From: an uncultured Bacteroidia bacterium
GTDB taxonomy: Bacteria; Bacteroidota; Bacteroidia; Bacteroidales; Prolixibacteraceae
Direction: 5' to 3'
NCBI GenBank assembly: GCA_903850335.1
Contig: CAINLJ010000005.1
Location: 1-64,000 of the forward strand
DNA: 64,000 nt
The notes beneath the pieces are model-generated. The model did no database searches and was not told where the DNA came from. It saw only the letters and a list, made by a program, of their open reading frames with translations. Positions 1-12,196 of the stretch are shown here, piece after piece (the stretch's first letter is position 1; every line of letters begins with the position of its first letter). The translations under genes and the position numbers were made by a program.

Positions 1-258
1 ATCAAGGGGTCTTTTTTGTGTTTATAGCAGATTTTATAGCATTTATAGCGGATTTCGCTGAAAATAATATGAGGTTATGGACAGGATTGATCGTGACAAG
101 CTGAAACCATTGTCCCTAAAGAATGGGTGGTGGTGATACAAAATTTCTTAACCTAATGGAGTGCCCATTTTGTGCTTGATATTGCACGTAATGAAGTATT
201 TTGAGTTTAAAATAAGATCTAAAAAAATATTGATTCCGTAGGCTATTGGATTATGAGG
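1..258. other. Non-coding left edge with a short repeat
   Basis: No gene is visible here. The octamer TTTATAGC occurs three times close together, at 21-28, 33-40 and 42-49. The rest is AT-rich sequence with no convincing hairpin or open frame. The stretch lies downstream of the truncated recombinase gene, so it may be debris of a former mobile element, but nothing proves this. Confidence 0.4.
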
Positions 259-717
259 TCATACAGCTTTAATTATTTGATTTTTCATTCTATTGGCCAG
301 ATCATTCTCTTCAATACGGAGATAGTGCATCGTATCACGGGAATCCTTATGACCTAAAAGACTTTGTATATCGCTTACTGGCAGTTTATAGTCAAAGTAG
401 TAAAGACTAGCTAATGTTTTTCTGGCCATTTTCGATGTAAGTTTAAAATCAAAACCAGCTAATTTCCCGATAACTTCCAACCGCTGGTTGAAACTATTTA
501 GAGATAACTTCATTGGGAAGTTTGTTTTACTTTTTATATTGTAATCCCTGAGCAATGCCTTACCAATAAATGTATTATCATCGTGAATCAATATAGATTT
601 GCAGTACGAATTATTTTTCTTCCTTCTATAGTATTCCTCTGTAAATGTTGACTCGGCATACGAAGGGTCTACCTGAAAACCCTTCTTGGCTGCATATTTA
701 ATCGCCTCAACTTTCAT
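259..717 (-). pseudogene. Truncated tyrosine recombinase (C-terminal part)
   Basis: The 152-residue product matches only the C-terminal catalytic part of a Bacteroidota-type tyrosine site-specific recombinase. It shows the segment around TSKMARKTLAS (box II arginine), then LLGHKDSRDTMHYLRI with the H and the tyrosine nucleophile. The N-terminal SAM-like core-binding domain and the first catalytic arginine box are absent; full-length relatives have about 400 residues. The frame is closed by a TGA four codons before the ATG at 717, so no in-frame extension exists. It is most likely a remnant of an integrative element at the edge of the locus and is unlikely to be active. The recombinase assignment is fairly sure; decay rather than a short functional protein is inferred. 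Confidence 0.7.
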
Positions 718-801
718 TAAGACGGATCAAATCATTTGCGGTTGAAATAAGTTAAATTAAAAGACTATTTTCCAATTAGCCCCTTTGTGTAAATTACCAA
801 A

Positions 802-915
802 TTAGAAATTCTTAGCAATCGAATATGTCATTACGTATGATGCTCCTACTTTATTATCAGAAGGCACAGGATTTAATTCTCCTGTTATTTTATTCTCCTT
901 CACCTCGATTCTAGC
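802..915 (-). pseudogene. Possible C-terminal remnant of an outer-membrane barrel protein
   Basis: In the gap between the GH2 stop and the recombinase fragment there is an open stretch of 37 codons with no start codon. Upstream it is closed by TAG and it ends in TAA at 802-804. The last residues read GASYVMTYSIAKNF, an alternating pattern ending in phenylalanine, as in the last strand of many outer-membrane beta-barrels. It is too short to assign to a family. Together with the recombinase fragment it suggests that the left boundary of the locus is a scar of rearrangement. Low confidence. Confidence 0.25.
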
Positions 916-948
916 CTAAATCCCTGAATCCGTTATCTTGTTAGTAAG

Positions 949-4487
<3,539 letters not shown>

Positions 4488-4591
4488 GGTTTTTTGTTTC
4501 CCTTTGTTTTTTACTTTTAATTTATCCGGCTTCTATAACAAACCCAAGGCTGTATGAATTCATCTCCTGAACTTCTAGTATCATAATATTC

Positions 4592-7222
4592 CTATTTACG
4601 AAGTATTTCTATTTCTTTAGTTTCCATGCTTTTGTTTTTTAGCCAAAGCACCAACGTCTGTTTGCCCTGTGTATTTCTGACTATTCCCTGCCTGAAATTC
4701 TTTCCTTCATGAAGTGGCTTTCCATCAATAAGGAATTGACAGCCATGATCCGAATCCCAGTTTTCAACCACAAAACATGGATTGACAAGTGGTTGGTTTT
4801 GGGTAGCATGGATGCTGAAACGAATGTCTGTGCTTTTGGCGTTGACTTCAAATGCCCGCTGCGACTGCAGATAAACAACCGAATCAGCACCTGAGATGTT
4901 GGTCACCGACGGCGGGTTCAGCCAGGAACAGGAAAGTGGGTATAAATCGCCGGCTTTTTGGTCCGACATGCCTTCCATCATGACCTTCTCGAACCAGGGA
5001 ACATCGCCCGGATGGGTTCGGTACAAATCCCAGAAAATATGGTTGAGCGAACTGTGAGTTGCCCGATCGGGGAAACTGGTGAAACGGCCATCGGATTTGA
5101 TCAGGCTGGTGGGCCAGTGGTTCCAGTTGCAAAAAACGCTGTAGGGCCGGTATTCGTTGTTGTTGTATATGTTACCTCCTGTAAAGTCGCAAATAGTAAA
5201 CGGATCCCAATCCGATTTAAAATTGGCCACAAAAATGCGCTGACTTGCGTAATCTATTTTCTGAGTAAACGCATTCTTCCAGTCGTACTGACTCACTTTT
5301 CCGCCGTCGTTCACGTAATAATAGACCGGCGACTGTTCAATTACATCCTCAGGACGGGTATTTTCGCCTATGATGGCCATTCCTTCCTGCCATTCGTGGT
5401 TCAGTTTTCCTGAAGTATAGAGCCGCATTTGTTTTACAGCCAGCCCATCCGGATAAATGTAATAAAGCCAGTTGGTCCAGTCGCCCCAGTTGCTGATTGA
5501 ATCGTAGTTGGCTTGAATATTCGATTTGGTGTCCATCAGCGCTACCCGCCACTCGACCACAGTGCGGGCGGGCGAATTTTCGATGATCCGGGCATGGGTG
5601 GTCAATAGTTTCTTGTCCGACATCGGTTCCTGACAACCACTTCCGCCCGAAGTGTACCAGGTTTCGTTGAACTCGTTGCTGTAATACTGGTTTTTATCGT
5701 TCACCATGCAGGGAATATCATTGGTGCCTTTCCAGAACACAAATTTCACCGGGTTCAGGTCCGAAGCCACTACGATATCCGGATAATTCCCAAACCGCCA
5801 CATATTGTCCCATGTTTCGAAATAGTTCAGGTTGGTGTATGTGCCTCCAAACTTCGCGGATTGGCCAATGACCGGCACTTGCCTGAAAGGCATGTCAGGT
5901 TTCAGCATTGCTTCCTGATTCATGTTGAATGACCTGAAACTGGCCGTCAGTTCTTTTTCTGAAAGTGGTTTGTCGAATACCGAAACCTCGTCCATAAGGC
6001 CGTCAAACCCAAAAACCGTCGGGAAATTCACGTCTTCGCGTACCGGATCGCTTGCTGATATTGCAATTCCGGAACCTCCAATTTTTAGTGTGCCAAAATC
6101 CGGCTTGAAATCCGAAAGTTTTACCAAGGTACTTTCGGTCAGTTTCCCGTTCAGAAAAAACCGAATTTCGCTTGTTACAGCATCAAAAGTTCCGGCCAGA
6201 AAATACCAGTGATTATGCTCCAGCTGTGTTTTTGATTTGAGTTCGAAAACCTTTCCGCCCTGCTGAATCGAAAATCCCGGGAAGCCATTTTCGTCAAGCG
6301 TAAGTTCTGCCTGATTGGTTTGACCAAGCTGAACCAGCGGAATCCGGTTCCACGGATAAGCGCCAATGGCTACCCAGGCCTGAATACTTAAACCTGAGTT
6401 AGATTTGCTTTGAGCTTTTTCCTGAAAACGGATCAGGCTGGAATAACCGTCGAATTGGAGTGCCGTTCCTGAGATGCCTTCTTTCCAACAGGTTTTGTGA
6501 CCTTCAATGCAGAGGCTTTTGCCGGAATAGTTTTCCAATGTTGAATCGCCTTTCCCTTCATCCATTCGGAAACTGAATACTGGTTTTTGGCCATCCGGTC
6601 GGTTGATGGCTCGGCTTTTTATCTTAGGCTCTTTCAGCAAAATTGTTTTCGAAATCAACGATTTATTGATTAATCCGGAGCCGGAAAGTGTAAATTTCTG
6701 AATGATCAGGTTCCGGTTCCAGTCGTCGATCCGTTCCTGAGGTTTACGGATGCTGCGGGTCACTTTCCCGTCGGGCCGGATGGTAAAAAGCTCTTCAGCA
6801 AACTGGGTCTGACTGGCATCAACCGGGAAATGCGGATATTTATTCATTATAAACTGAGGCAAATACCGCCAAAGCACCACGATACTGTCCGTATTGGCAG
6901 CAATTATACTGACGTGCGAAAACATGTTGGTGGCATCAGGCATTTGGGTAGTTCCATCGCCTTGACGTGGAATAATTTCATCCGCCGTCCATTTGCCTCT
7001 GCCATTTTCAAGATAAGGCAAATAGCTTGTCCCGCGCCAGAAGACCAATTTATTGGTTCCGGAAACCACAACCACATCAGCAAAATCGCCTGTGCGCGAA
7101 TACTTTTCGAACGCTTCGTAGGTTTTGAGGTGCGTGTAATAGGCATAGAAATCAGCGGCAAGGGTTTGCTTAGCAAATAAGGCCACCCAGATCAACAGAA
7201 ATAGAAAAGATTTTCGGGTCAT
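4592..7222 (-). CDS. Secreted LamG-domain protein with duplicated flanking modules, unknown activity
   Basis: An 876-residue exported protein (signal peptide ending near KQTLAAD). A LamG/concanavalin-like domain lies at about 212-435 (LSIQAWVAIGAYPWNRIP, then DGLMDEVSVFDKPL). It is flanked by two related modules. The first, at about 25-190, has DVVVVSGTNKLVFWRGTSYLPY; the second, at about 450-620, has DIVVASDLNPVKFVFWKGTN. Both then show a VVxWR strand (VVLWRYLP; VVEWRVAL) and a PDG turn (IRPDGKV; IYPDGLA). The two may form halves of one beta-rich domain split by the inserted LamG. No known catalytic motif stands out. Its place between glycosidases suggests glycan binding or a still uncharacterised glycosidase or lyase. 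The duplication is seen directly; the function is unknown. Confidence 0.75.
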   Translation of the reverse strand: MTRKSFLFLLIWVALFAKQTLAADFYAYYTHLKTYEAFEKYSRTGDFADVVVVSGTNKLVFWRGTSYLPYLENGRGKWTADEIIPRQGDGTTQMPDATNMFSHVSIIAANTDSIVVLWRYLPQFIMNKYPHFPVDASQTQFAEELFTIRPDGKVTRSIRKPQERIDDWNRNLIIQKFTLSGSGLINKSLISKTILLKEPKIKSRAINRPDGQKPVFSFRMDEGKGDSTLENYSGKSLCIEGHKTCWKEGISGTALQFDGYSSLIRFQEKAQSKSNSGLSIQAWVAIGAYPWNRIPLVQLGQTNQAELTLDENGFPGFSIQQGGKVFELKSKTQLEHNHWYFLAGTFDAVTSEIRFFLNGKLTESTLVKLSDFKPDFGTLKIGGSGIAISASDPVREDVNFPTVFGFDGLMDEVSVFDKPLSEKELTASFRSFNMNQEAMLKPDMPFRQVPVIGQSAKFGGTYTNLNYFETWDNMWRFGNYPDIVVASDLNPVKFVFWKGTNDIPCMVNDKNQYYSNEFNETWYTSGGSGCQEPMSDKKLLTTHARIIENSPARTVVEWRVALMDTKSNIQANYDSISNWGDWTNWLYYIYPDGLAVKQMRLYTSGKLNHEWQEGMAIIGENTRPEDVIEQSPVYYYVNDGGKVSQYDWKNAFTQKIDYASQRIFVANFKSDWDPFTICDFTGGNIYNNNEYRPYSVFCNWNHWPTSLIKSDGRFTSFPDRATHSSLNHIFWDLYRTHPGDVPWFEKVMMEGMSDQKAGDLYPLSCSWLNPPSVTNISGADSVVYLQSQRAFEVNAKSTDIRFSIHATQNQPLVNPCFVVENWDSDHGCQFLIDGKPLHEGKNFRQGIVRNTQGKQTLVLWLKNKSMETKEIEILRK

Positions 7223-7251
7223 TCGTTTGTCAGTTTAGGATGATAGTTTTA

Positions 7252-8250
7252 TTAGTTTCTGTTAATAACAGGTCTTTCGGCCTGCCATTTAATTTTTACA
7301 TTCGAGATATACCAGGTTTTCCCGTTGTCATTATTTCCCTGAAAAAACAGGTAATCCTCGCCATTGGGATTGGCAAAAATATGAGGGTGCCCCGATTCGC
7401 TGGAGTTCCAATCTTCGGGATTCCCATTGGGGATAAAAGGTTTATCAGAAAGTCGTGTCCAGTTGATGCCATCGCTGCTTTTTGCCACACCAATTTGTTG
7501 AGGTGCGTTGTTGTACCCTCCGGCATAGAACATGAAAAGTTCTCCGTTTTTATTAATCACCGAGGCGGCTTCGATACAATCGCGTTCCCAGGGCAATTCC
7601 GGTTTTAGCATTGGACCATTTGTTGAGAGATTGGTCCATTCGTCGCGAGCAAAGCTTGTATTTCCAGGAGCAACAGCCACGCCCTGCATCTGGATTTTAA
7701 ATTTCGCATCGCGGGTGGCGTAGTACAAAAAGTATTGACCTTTAAATGAAATCACCTCAGCATCAATGGCCCGTCCGCAATTCCAATTTCCGCCAGGGTG
7801 AAAAATAGGATTCGTTTTGTTCCGGGTAAAATGAATCCCATCGGTTGACCAGGCGTGGCAGATGGCATCGTTGGTTCCATTGCCGTAAGTTTGGTAAAAG
7901 AGATTGACTCTCCCGTCGATCACGAGTGCGCAGGGAGCCGCAAACCCCTTGGATTCATAAACAGCTTCCGGATCAGTGTTCACTTCGCCAATCCGCTTCC
8001 AGTTTCTGAGGTCGCGGCTTTCGGCAATTCCGACTCCCCAGCCATGAGCGGTTCCATTCTTTTCGGTATAGCCCGGAACAGAATAATACATAAGGTACCA
8101 GCCCTTAAAACAAATCACATAAGGATCTTTTGCAAAAGGACGCCCCAGACGGGTGGTATCGCCAAACATCATGATTGGCTTATGCGCCTGAATCAACTCA
8201 GACCCCGAAAGCAAAAGAATGATCAGGACAAATATTCGTGAGTTCCTCAT
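7252..8250 (-). CDS. Secreted GH43/GH117-like five-bladed propeller glycosidase
   Basis: A 332-residue exported protein (signal peptide about 1-22). The fold signature is that of the GH32/43/62/68/117 superfamily, with repeated blade motifs such as YLMYYSVPG, VNLFYQTYG, YFLYYATRD and LFMFYAGG. Three acidic residues sit where the superfamily has its catalytic set: Asp in FAKDPYV, Asp in RAIDAEVI and Glu in CIEAASV. The length fits a single propeller with no added binding module. It lies 29 bp after the LamG gene start and 51 bp before GH172 in the genome, in the same transcription unit. The substrate cannot be read from sequence; removal of an arabinose, xylose or related cap is the usual role. 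Confidence 0.75.
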   Translation of the reverse strand: MRNSRIFVLIILLLSGSELIQAHKPIMMFGDTTRLGRPFAKDPYVICFKGWYLMYYSVPGYTEKNGTAHGWGVGIAESRDLRNWKRIGEVNTDPEAVYESKGFAAPCALVIDGRVNLFYQTYGNGTNDAICHAWSTDGIHFTRNKTNPIFHPGGNWNCGRAIDAEVISFKGQYFLYYATRDAKFKIQMQGVAVAPGNTSFARDEWTNLSTNGPMLKPELPWERDCIEAASVINKNGELFMFYAGGYNNAPQQIGVAKSSDGINWTRLSDKPFIPNGNPEDWNSSESGHPHIFANPNGEDYLFFQGNNDNGKTWYISNVKIKWQAERPVINRN

Positions 8251-8301
8251 TAACTCATTTTCTTAAGGATAATATCTCCTTATTCGTTTTGGATATTCTG
8301 A

Positions 8302-9303
8302 TTACCACTGATAAATCCAGACATAGGTCGTGTACTCTGTATCGGTCGGGTCCCAGAATTTAAATCCGTCAAGTTCTTCACCACAACGATTGGTCAGGCG
8401 AAAACCGTTTTGAAAAAATACCGGGTCCTCATCATGAAAACGATAGGCCGAAAACTCCAGTCTGGAAGCATCAAAATGAGTAAGGCCCGCAACCGGCGTG
8501 TAATATTTACCTCGCTGAAAATAATAGGTTCCGAGGAAATAATCTTCCAATCCTGAAGAGAGGAAAAGCGGATTTTTTCCTCCATTCATATAGGCCCTTA
8601 TACATGATTCAAGATAACTTAAACCCATCCAGCTATCCTTTGGATCACGGATCTTTGGTGTTCCTTTTGCTGCCATAGTTACCTGGTACAAAGCTCCACT
8701 GCCGGGAACATTGCATAGGCTAAATTCTTCAAATGGTTTGGCCGCATATTTTTCAAGCTTGTAAAGTTTAAGTCGGGCATTGTCGGGCAAGCGAACCCCT
8801 GCAATTTCGACGGGCAAGTTTTCTGTTCCACGGATAATCCACCAAAAGGGTTGTCCAGTGTCAGCACCGTCAGCCAATTGTGCAGTTACCCGAATGCTTT
8901 TGCCAAAAGGAATCCGGTAGGTATTGTAAATTCCACTGTTCCCACCAGTATTGCCCATACGTGCAATTCCCCACGGGGCAGATTCGTCGTTGAAACCAAT
9001 TCCATGCCCCAGCAAAAGTTCCATATCAATGTCGGGAATGGCTTCTCCATCCACATAAATACGAATACGGGTTTGTCCGTAACCTTTGAAAGCTCCGCCA
9101 AACCACATGTGTGTCAGGCTGCCTTTCCCGGAATAACTGAACAATTCCGCTTCCACGTTTGGTTTCAGTACCGACTGTTGCTTGCCCATGGTGCCGAAGG
9201 TTTTCAGCGAATTAAAGTCGGTTTGGCTCTTTTGGGCAAAACCAGCTTCCGAAACCAGAACGATCAGGAGCAAGAATAATCCCTTTACTTTTATATATCT
9301 CAT
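8302..9303 (-). CDS. GH172 (DUF2961) family glycosidase, secreted
   Basis: A 333-residue protein with a signal peptide ending at GFAQ. It has the double jelly-roll DUF2961 signature: THMWFGG and RIYVDGEAIPDIDMEL near the start, GNTGGNSGIYNTYRIPFGKS in the middle and SGLEDYFLGTYYFQRG near residue 250. E253 in that last motif matches the conserved catalytic glutamate of the family. GH172 members hydrolyse alpha-D-fructofuranosides, difructose anhydride or alpha-D-arabinofuranosides, which are not normal xylan decorations, so the substrate here is open. The protein is on the short side at its N-terminus. It sits between the GH43-like gene and the orphan 128-codon frame. Confidence 0.85.
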   Translation of the reverse strand: MRYIKVKGLFLLLIVLVSEAGFAQKSQTDFNSLKTFGTMGKQQSVLKPNVEAELFSYSGKGSLTHMWFGGAFKGYGQTRIRIYVDGEAIPDIDMELLLGHGIGFNDESAPWGIARMGNTGGNSGIYNTYRIPFGKSIRVTAQLADGADTGQPFWWIIRGTENLPVEIAGVRLPDNARLKLYKLEKYAAKPFEEFSLCNVPGSGALYQVTMAAKGTPKIRDPKDSWMGLSYLESCIRAYMNGGKNPLFLSSGLEDYFLGTYYFQRGKYYTPVAGLTHFDASRLEFSAYRFHDEDPVFFQNGFRLTNRCGEELDGFKFWDPTDTEYTTYVWIYQW

Positions 9304-9326
9304 AATATGCAGTTTATTAGTTCAGT

Positions 9327-9713
9327 TTAATTCAATATCTCAATTTCAACCGACCCGTTTGCCGGAACTTCGGTTTTGAAACTGGCCGCCGGACCTTCAA
9401 GGTAATCAACCTTTTGCCAAATCTTCAGAATTTGTCCGTTCACTTTTACAAGGCTTTTACCTGAGTCGCTAATCGGCAGCATCAGTTCAAGGGGTTTTCC
9501 GGTTTGGTTAGGATTTTGAAGTAATAGCCCATAAACAAGCGCACGTGAACGAATTTTGCCGTTTGCCGAGATTGGTGCAAAAGCAATCAACGTTATTTTG
9601 CACTTTCCTGAAGGTTCCTTTAACTCGCTAACAGGGAAAATATTATGGAGTAGACCGGTGCGGAAATCCCAGGTTACAGAATCGAGCGAATATTTTATAA
9701 GATTCCAAATCAT
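9327..9713 (-). CDS. Orphan beta-sandwich-like domain (128 aa), coupled to GH95
   Basis: A 128-residue frame whose ATG overlaps the GH95 stop (ATGA, 9710-9713), the arrangement of translational coupling. It has no signal peptide. The text TGLLHNIFPVSELKEPSG, then ITLIAFAPISANGK and a C-terminal EVPANGSVEIEILN, resembles the N-terminal beta-sandwich of large six-hairpin glycosidases in general, for instance the GH116 type. No catalytic domain follows in any frame before GH172. It is therefore either the leftover of a deleted enzyme or a small companion protein that stays in the cytoplasm. The family is not certain. The coupling argues that it is at least translated. Confidence 0.45.
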   Translation of the reverse strand: MIWNLIKYSLDSVTWDFRTGLLHNIFPVSELKEPSGKCKITLIAFAPISANGKIRSRALVYGLLLQNPNQTGKPLELMLPISDSGKSLVKVNGQILKIWQKVDYLEGPAASFKTEVPANGSVEIEILN

Positions 9714-12184
9714 TCTTTGACCACCTCAAAAGCTATCCCGGGTTTTACAGGAAAGTTATAGAGCCAGGTTTTTCCAACAGGACTGGTTTGAACGGTGCTT
9801 TTTGCTTTCACTCCTTTGATTTTCACAGGATAATTGGTACGAAGTTTACATTCACCGTCGTGGTAAGAAGTAATGGTGGCTGAGGTAAGTTTACCTTTAT
9901 TCCAGGCCATTGTAACAGTATATCCCCCACGGGCCCGTAATCCGCTGACGGAGCCTTCCTGCCAGGCATCAGGCAGAGCCGGCAACAAATGAATTTCACC
10001 CAAATGGCTTTGCAACAGCATTTCCGAAATTCCTTCCACAATACCATAGTTACCATCGATCTGGAAAGGTGGACAGGCATTAAAGAGGTTGGCATAGGTA
10101 CCACCTGTTTCACTAAATCCACGCTCGTTTGTAAATTCCATATCGTTTTGCATGAGTTTATAGGCATGATTCCCATCGAGCAAACGCGCCCACATCGCTA
10201 CTTTCCACACACGCGACCAACCAGTGCCGCCATCACCGCGAATTTCAAGTGTTTTCTTGCATGCATTAAACAATTCGGGTGTTGCATTGGCTGAGATATC
10301 ATGACCGGGATGCAGGCAAATGAGGTGCGAAATATGCCGGTGCTGAGGTTCACTATCATCGTAATCTCTCATCCATTCCTGTAAATTTCCTTTTTTGCCT
10401 ATCTGATAAGGAAGGATCTTGTTTTTTGCTTCCAATATTTTTAGTCTGAAATCATTATCAATTCCCAAATCTGTTGATGCACTAATGACGTTTTCAAACA
10501 GATTACGAATCAGTGCCAAATCGGCCGTGGCGCCTTTACTGACCGCCCAGGCTTTACCATCTTCTCCAATAAAACGATTTTCGGGCGATGTTGATGGAGA
10601 AGAAATTAAATGTCCCTTGCCATCGTCAACCAGCCATGCTAAACAAAATTCTGCTGCGCCTTTCATTACCGGGTAAGCGGTTGTTTTGAGGAATTGTTTA
10701 TCGCCATCGAAGGCATATTTGTCCCATACATTCTGGCACAACCACGGACCAGCCATTATCCAATTTGACCATTGAGGGTTAAAGCCCGGGCTACCTGCAT
10801 TCCCCACAGGATTTACCGTAGCCCAGATATCTGAATTATGTCCTGCAGCCCAACCCGGCATATTATAAAAATTCTTTGCCATTTCTATACCCGTTTTCGA
10901 CATATTCACCACTTGTTGCATCAGAGGTTCAGCCATATCGCCCAAACCTGTTTTTTCAGCAGCCCAGTAATTCATTTCGACATTTATGTTTGTCGTGTAG
11001 TTACAACTCCAGGGCGGGCGAACATCAACGCTCCATTTCCCTTGTAAATTGGCTGGTATGCCCCCGGGTCTGGAACTTGATATTAACAAATACCTGCCAT
11101 ATTGGTACAATAATACTTCAAGCGGTTGGTCGCTTTTGGTGCTTTGGTACTTTTGCAATCTTTCGTCGGTTGGTAATTTCTCTGCCTCCGGATTTGACGC
11201 AAGGTTAAATTTTAACCTGTTAAAATATCCCGAGAAATCGCTGATATGATCTTTTTTAATTTCTACATACGATTTATTACCCAGTTTTACAAGATAACCT
11301 TTAGCCAATGTTTTCTCATCGCGTCCATCAGAAACCGGGCATTTATCGTACCCGTTAAAACTGGTTGCTGCCGAAAGGACCAGTGTAACATCAGTGGCAT
11401 CATGAACCTCAATCCCACTATTATAAGCCAGTGTCCTGCCATCGTTATGCAATACCTTAACCCGCAGCTGGAAGCGCATTCCTTTGCAGGAGTCGCCATA
11501 TTGCACGGGCATCTCAGATGTTTTGGTATAGGTAGGATCGGCATGGGAAGGCACCCGGCCATCAAGTACAATTTCGTTATTCTCGTTTTTTAGCCTTGCA
11601 GGAAGCAGGGATTGTGCCCCTGCCGAAAAATTAAGTTTTCCTTTGACGGAAGAGGTCAAATGCATTACAATTACCTGGTCAGGGTAAGAAACAAATACCT
11701 CGCGGACATAGTCCACTCCGCCGGCTGAAAATCGCGTTGTGCTGATGGCTGATTCAAGATTCAGGTCACGAAAATAATTACTTGGCTCTCCTTCAAATTT
11801 TTGATGGATGAGCAAGTCACCCAGCGGGGCATACGAATGGGTGAAATATCCTTGCATCTTCATACTCAATTGTTCAGCTAATTCGTAATTGTTTTCATCT
11901 AATGCTTTCCGAAGTGGCACTAAATATTTGGGAGAATCCGGATTGGGGTTCAAATTGACTGGCCCTCCAGACCATAAGGATTCCTCGTTCAGATGAATCA
12001 ATTCTTCTGCCGGACGACCGTAAACCATTGCCGCCAGGCGACCATTTCCTACCGGTAAAGCATTTATAAAATATTCTGCCGGTGTTTTATACCAGAGATT
12101 AAGTGTTTGAGACTTAAGAACCAGGCTTCCGGAAAGAAACATTAATACAATTAGTGATAATTTAGATTTGAAATTTTCCATCAT
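9710..12184 (-). CDS. GH95 alpha-L-fucosidase / alpha-L-galactosidase, secreted
   Basis: An 824-residue exported protein. The N-terminal domain shows the family signature WYKTPAEYFINALPVGNGR and HLNEESLWSGGPVN. The (alpha/alpha)6 catalytic domain carries TTNINVEMNYWAAE and LQEWMRDYDD followed by HRHISHLICLHPG; the glutamate of LQEW (near residue 602) corresponds to the general acid. DGNYG near the C-terminus matches the region of the base aspartate. GH95 members act on alpha-1,2-L-fucose, and some xylan-locus members act on alpha-L-galactose of corn glucuronoarabinoxylan. With xylanase genes in the same operon the second option deserves weight. It lies 12 bp after GH42. Confidence 0.92.
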   Translation of the reverse strand: MMENFKSKLSLIVLMFLSGSLVLKSQTLNLWYKTPAEYFINALPVGNGRLAAMVYGRPAEELIHLNEESLWSGGPVNLNPNPDSPKYLVPLRKALDENNYELAEQLSMKMQGYFTHSYAPLGDLLIHQKFEGEPSNYFRDLNLESAISTTRFSAGGVDYVREVFVSYPDQVIVMHLTSSVKGKLNFSAGAQSLLPARLKNENNEIVLDGRVPSHADPTYTKTSEMPVQYGDSCKGMRFQLRVKVLHNDGRTLAYNSGIEVHDATDVTLVLSAATSFNGYDKCPVSDGRDEKTLAKGYLVKLGNKSYVEIKKDHISDFSGYFNRLKFNLASNPEAEKLPTDERLQKYQSTKSDQPLEVLLYQYGRYLLISSSRPGGIPANLQGKWSVDVRPPWSCNYTTNINVEMNYWAAEKTGLGDMAEPLMQQVVNMSKTGIEMAKNFYNMPGWAAGHNSDIWATVNPVGNAGSPGFNPQWSNWIMAGPWLCQNVWDKYAFDGDKQFLKTTAYPVMKGAAEFCLAWLVDDGKGHLISSPSTSPENRFIGEDGKAWAVSKGATADLALIRNLFENVISASTDLGIDNDFRLKILEAKNKILPYQIGKKGNLQEWMRDYDDSEPQHRHISHLICLHPGHDISANATPELFNACKKTLEIRGDGGTGWSRVWKVAMWARLLDGNHAYKLMQNDMEFTNERGFSETGGTYANLFNACPPFQIDGNYGIVEGISEMLLQSHLGEIHLLPALPDAWQEGSVSGLRARGGYTVTMAWNKGKLTSATITSYHDGECKLRTNYPVKIKGVKAKSTVQTSPVGKTWLYNFPVKPGIAFEVVKE

Positions 12185-12196
12185 TTATATTTTCTA

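Noticed and set aside
4523-4591. About 22 in-frame codons after the LamG protein stop (YYDTRSSGDEFIQPWVCYRS)
   Set aside because: It looks somewhat protein-like, but the LamG protein already has a natural beta-strand ending before the TAG, and the stretch has no start codon. Too short to call a gene or a readthrough.
10876-11208. Plus-strand open frames inside GH95 and many other genes
   Set aside because: They are antisense shadows of strong minus-strand coding regions, have no signal or domain, and the opposite strand carries conserved family motifs.
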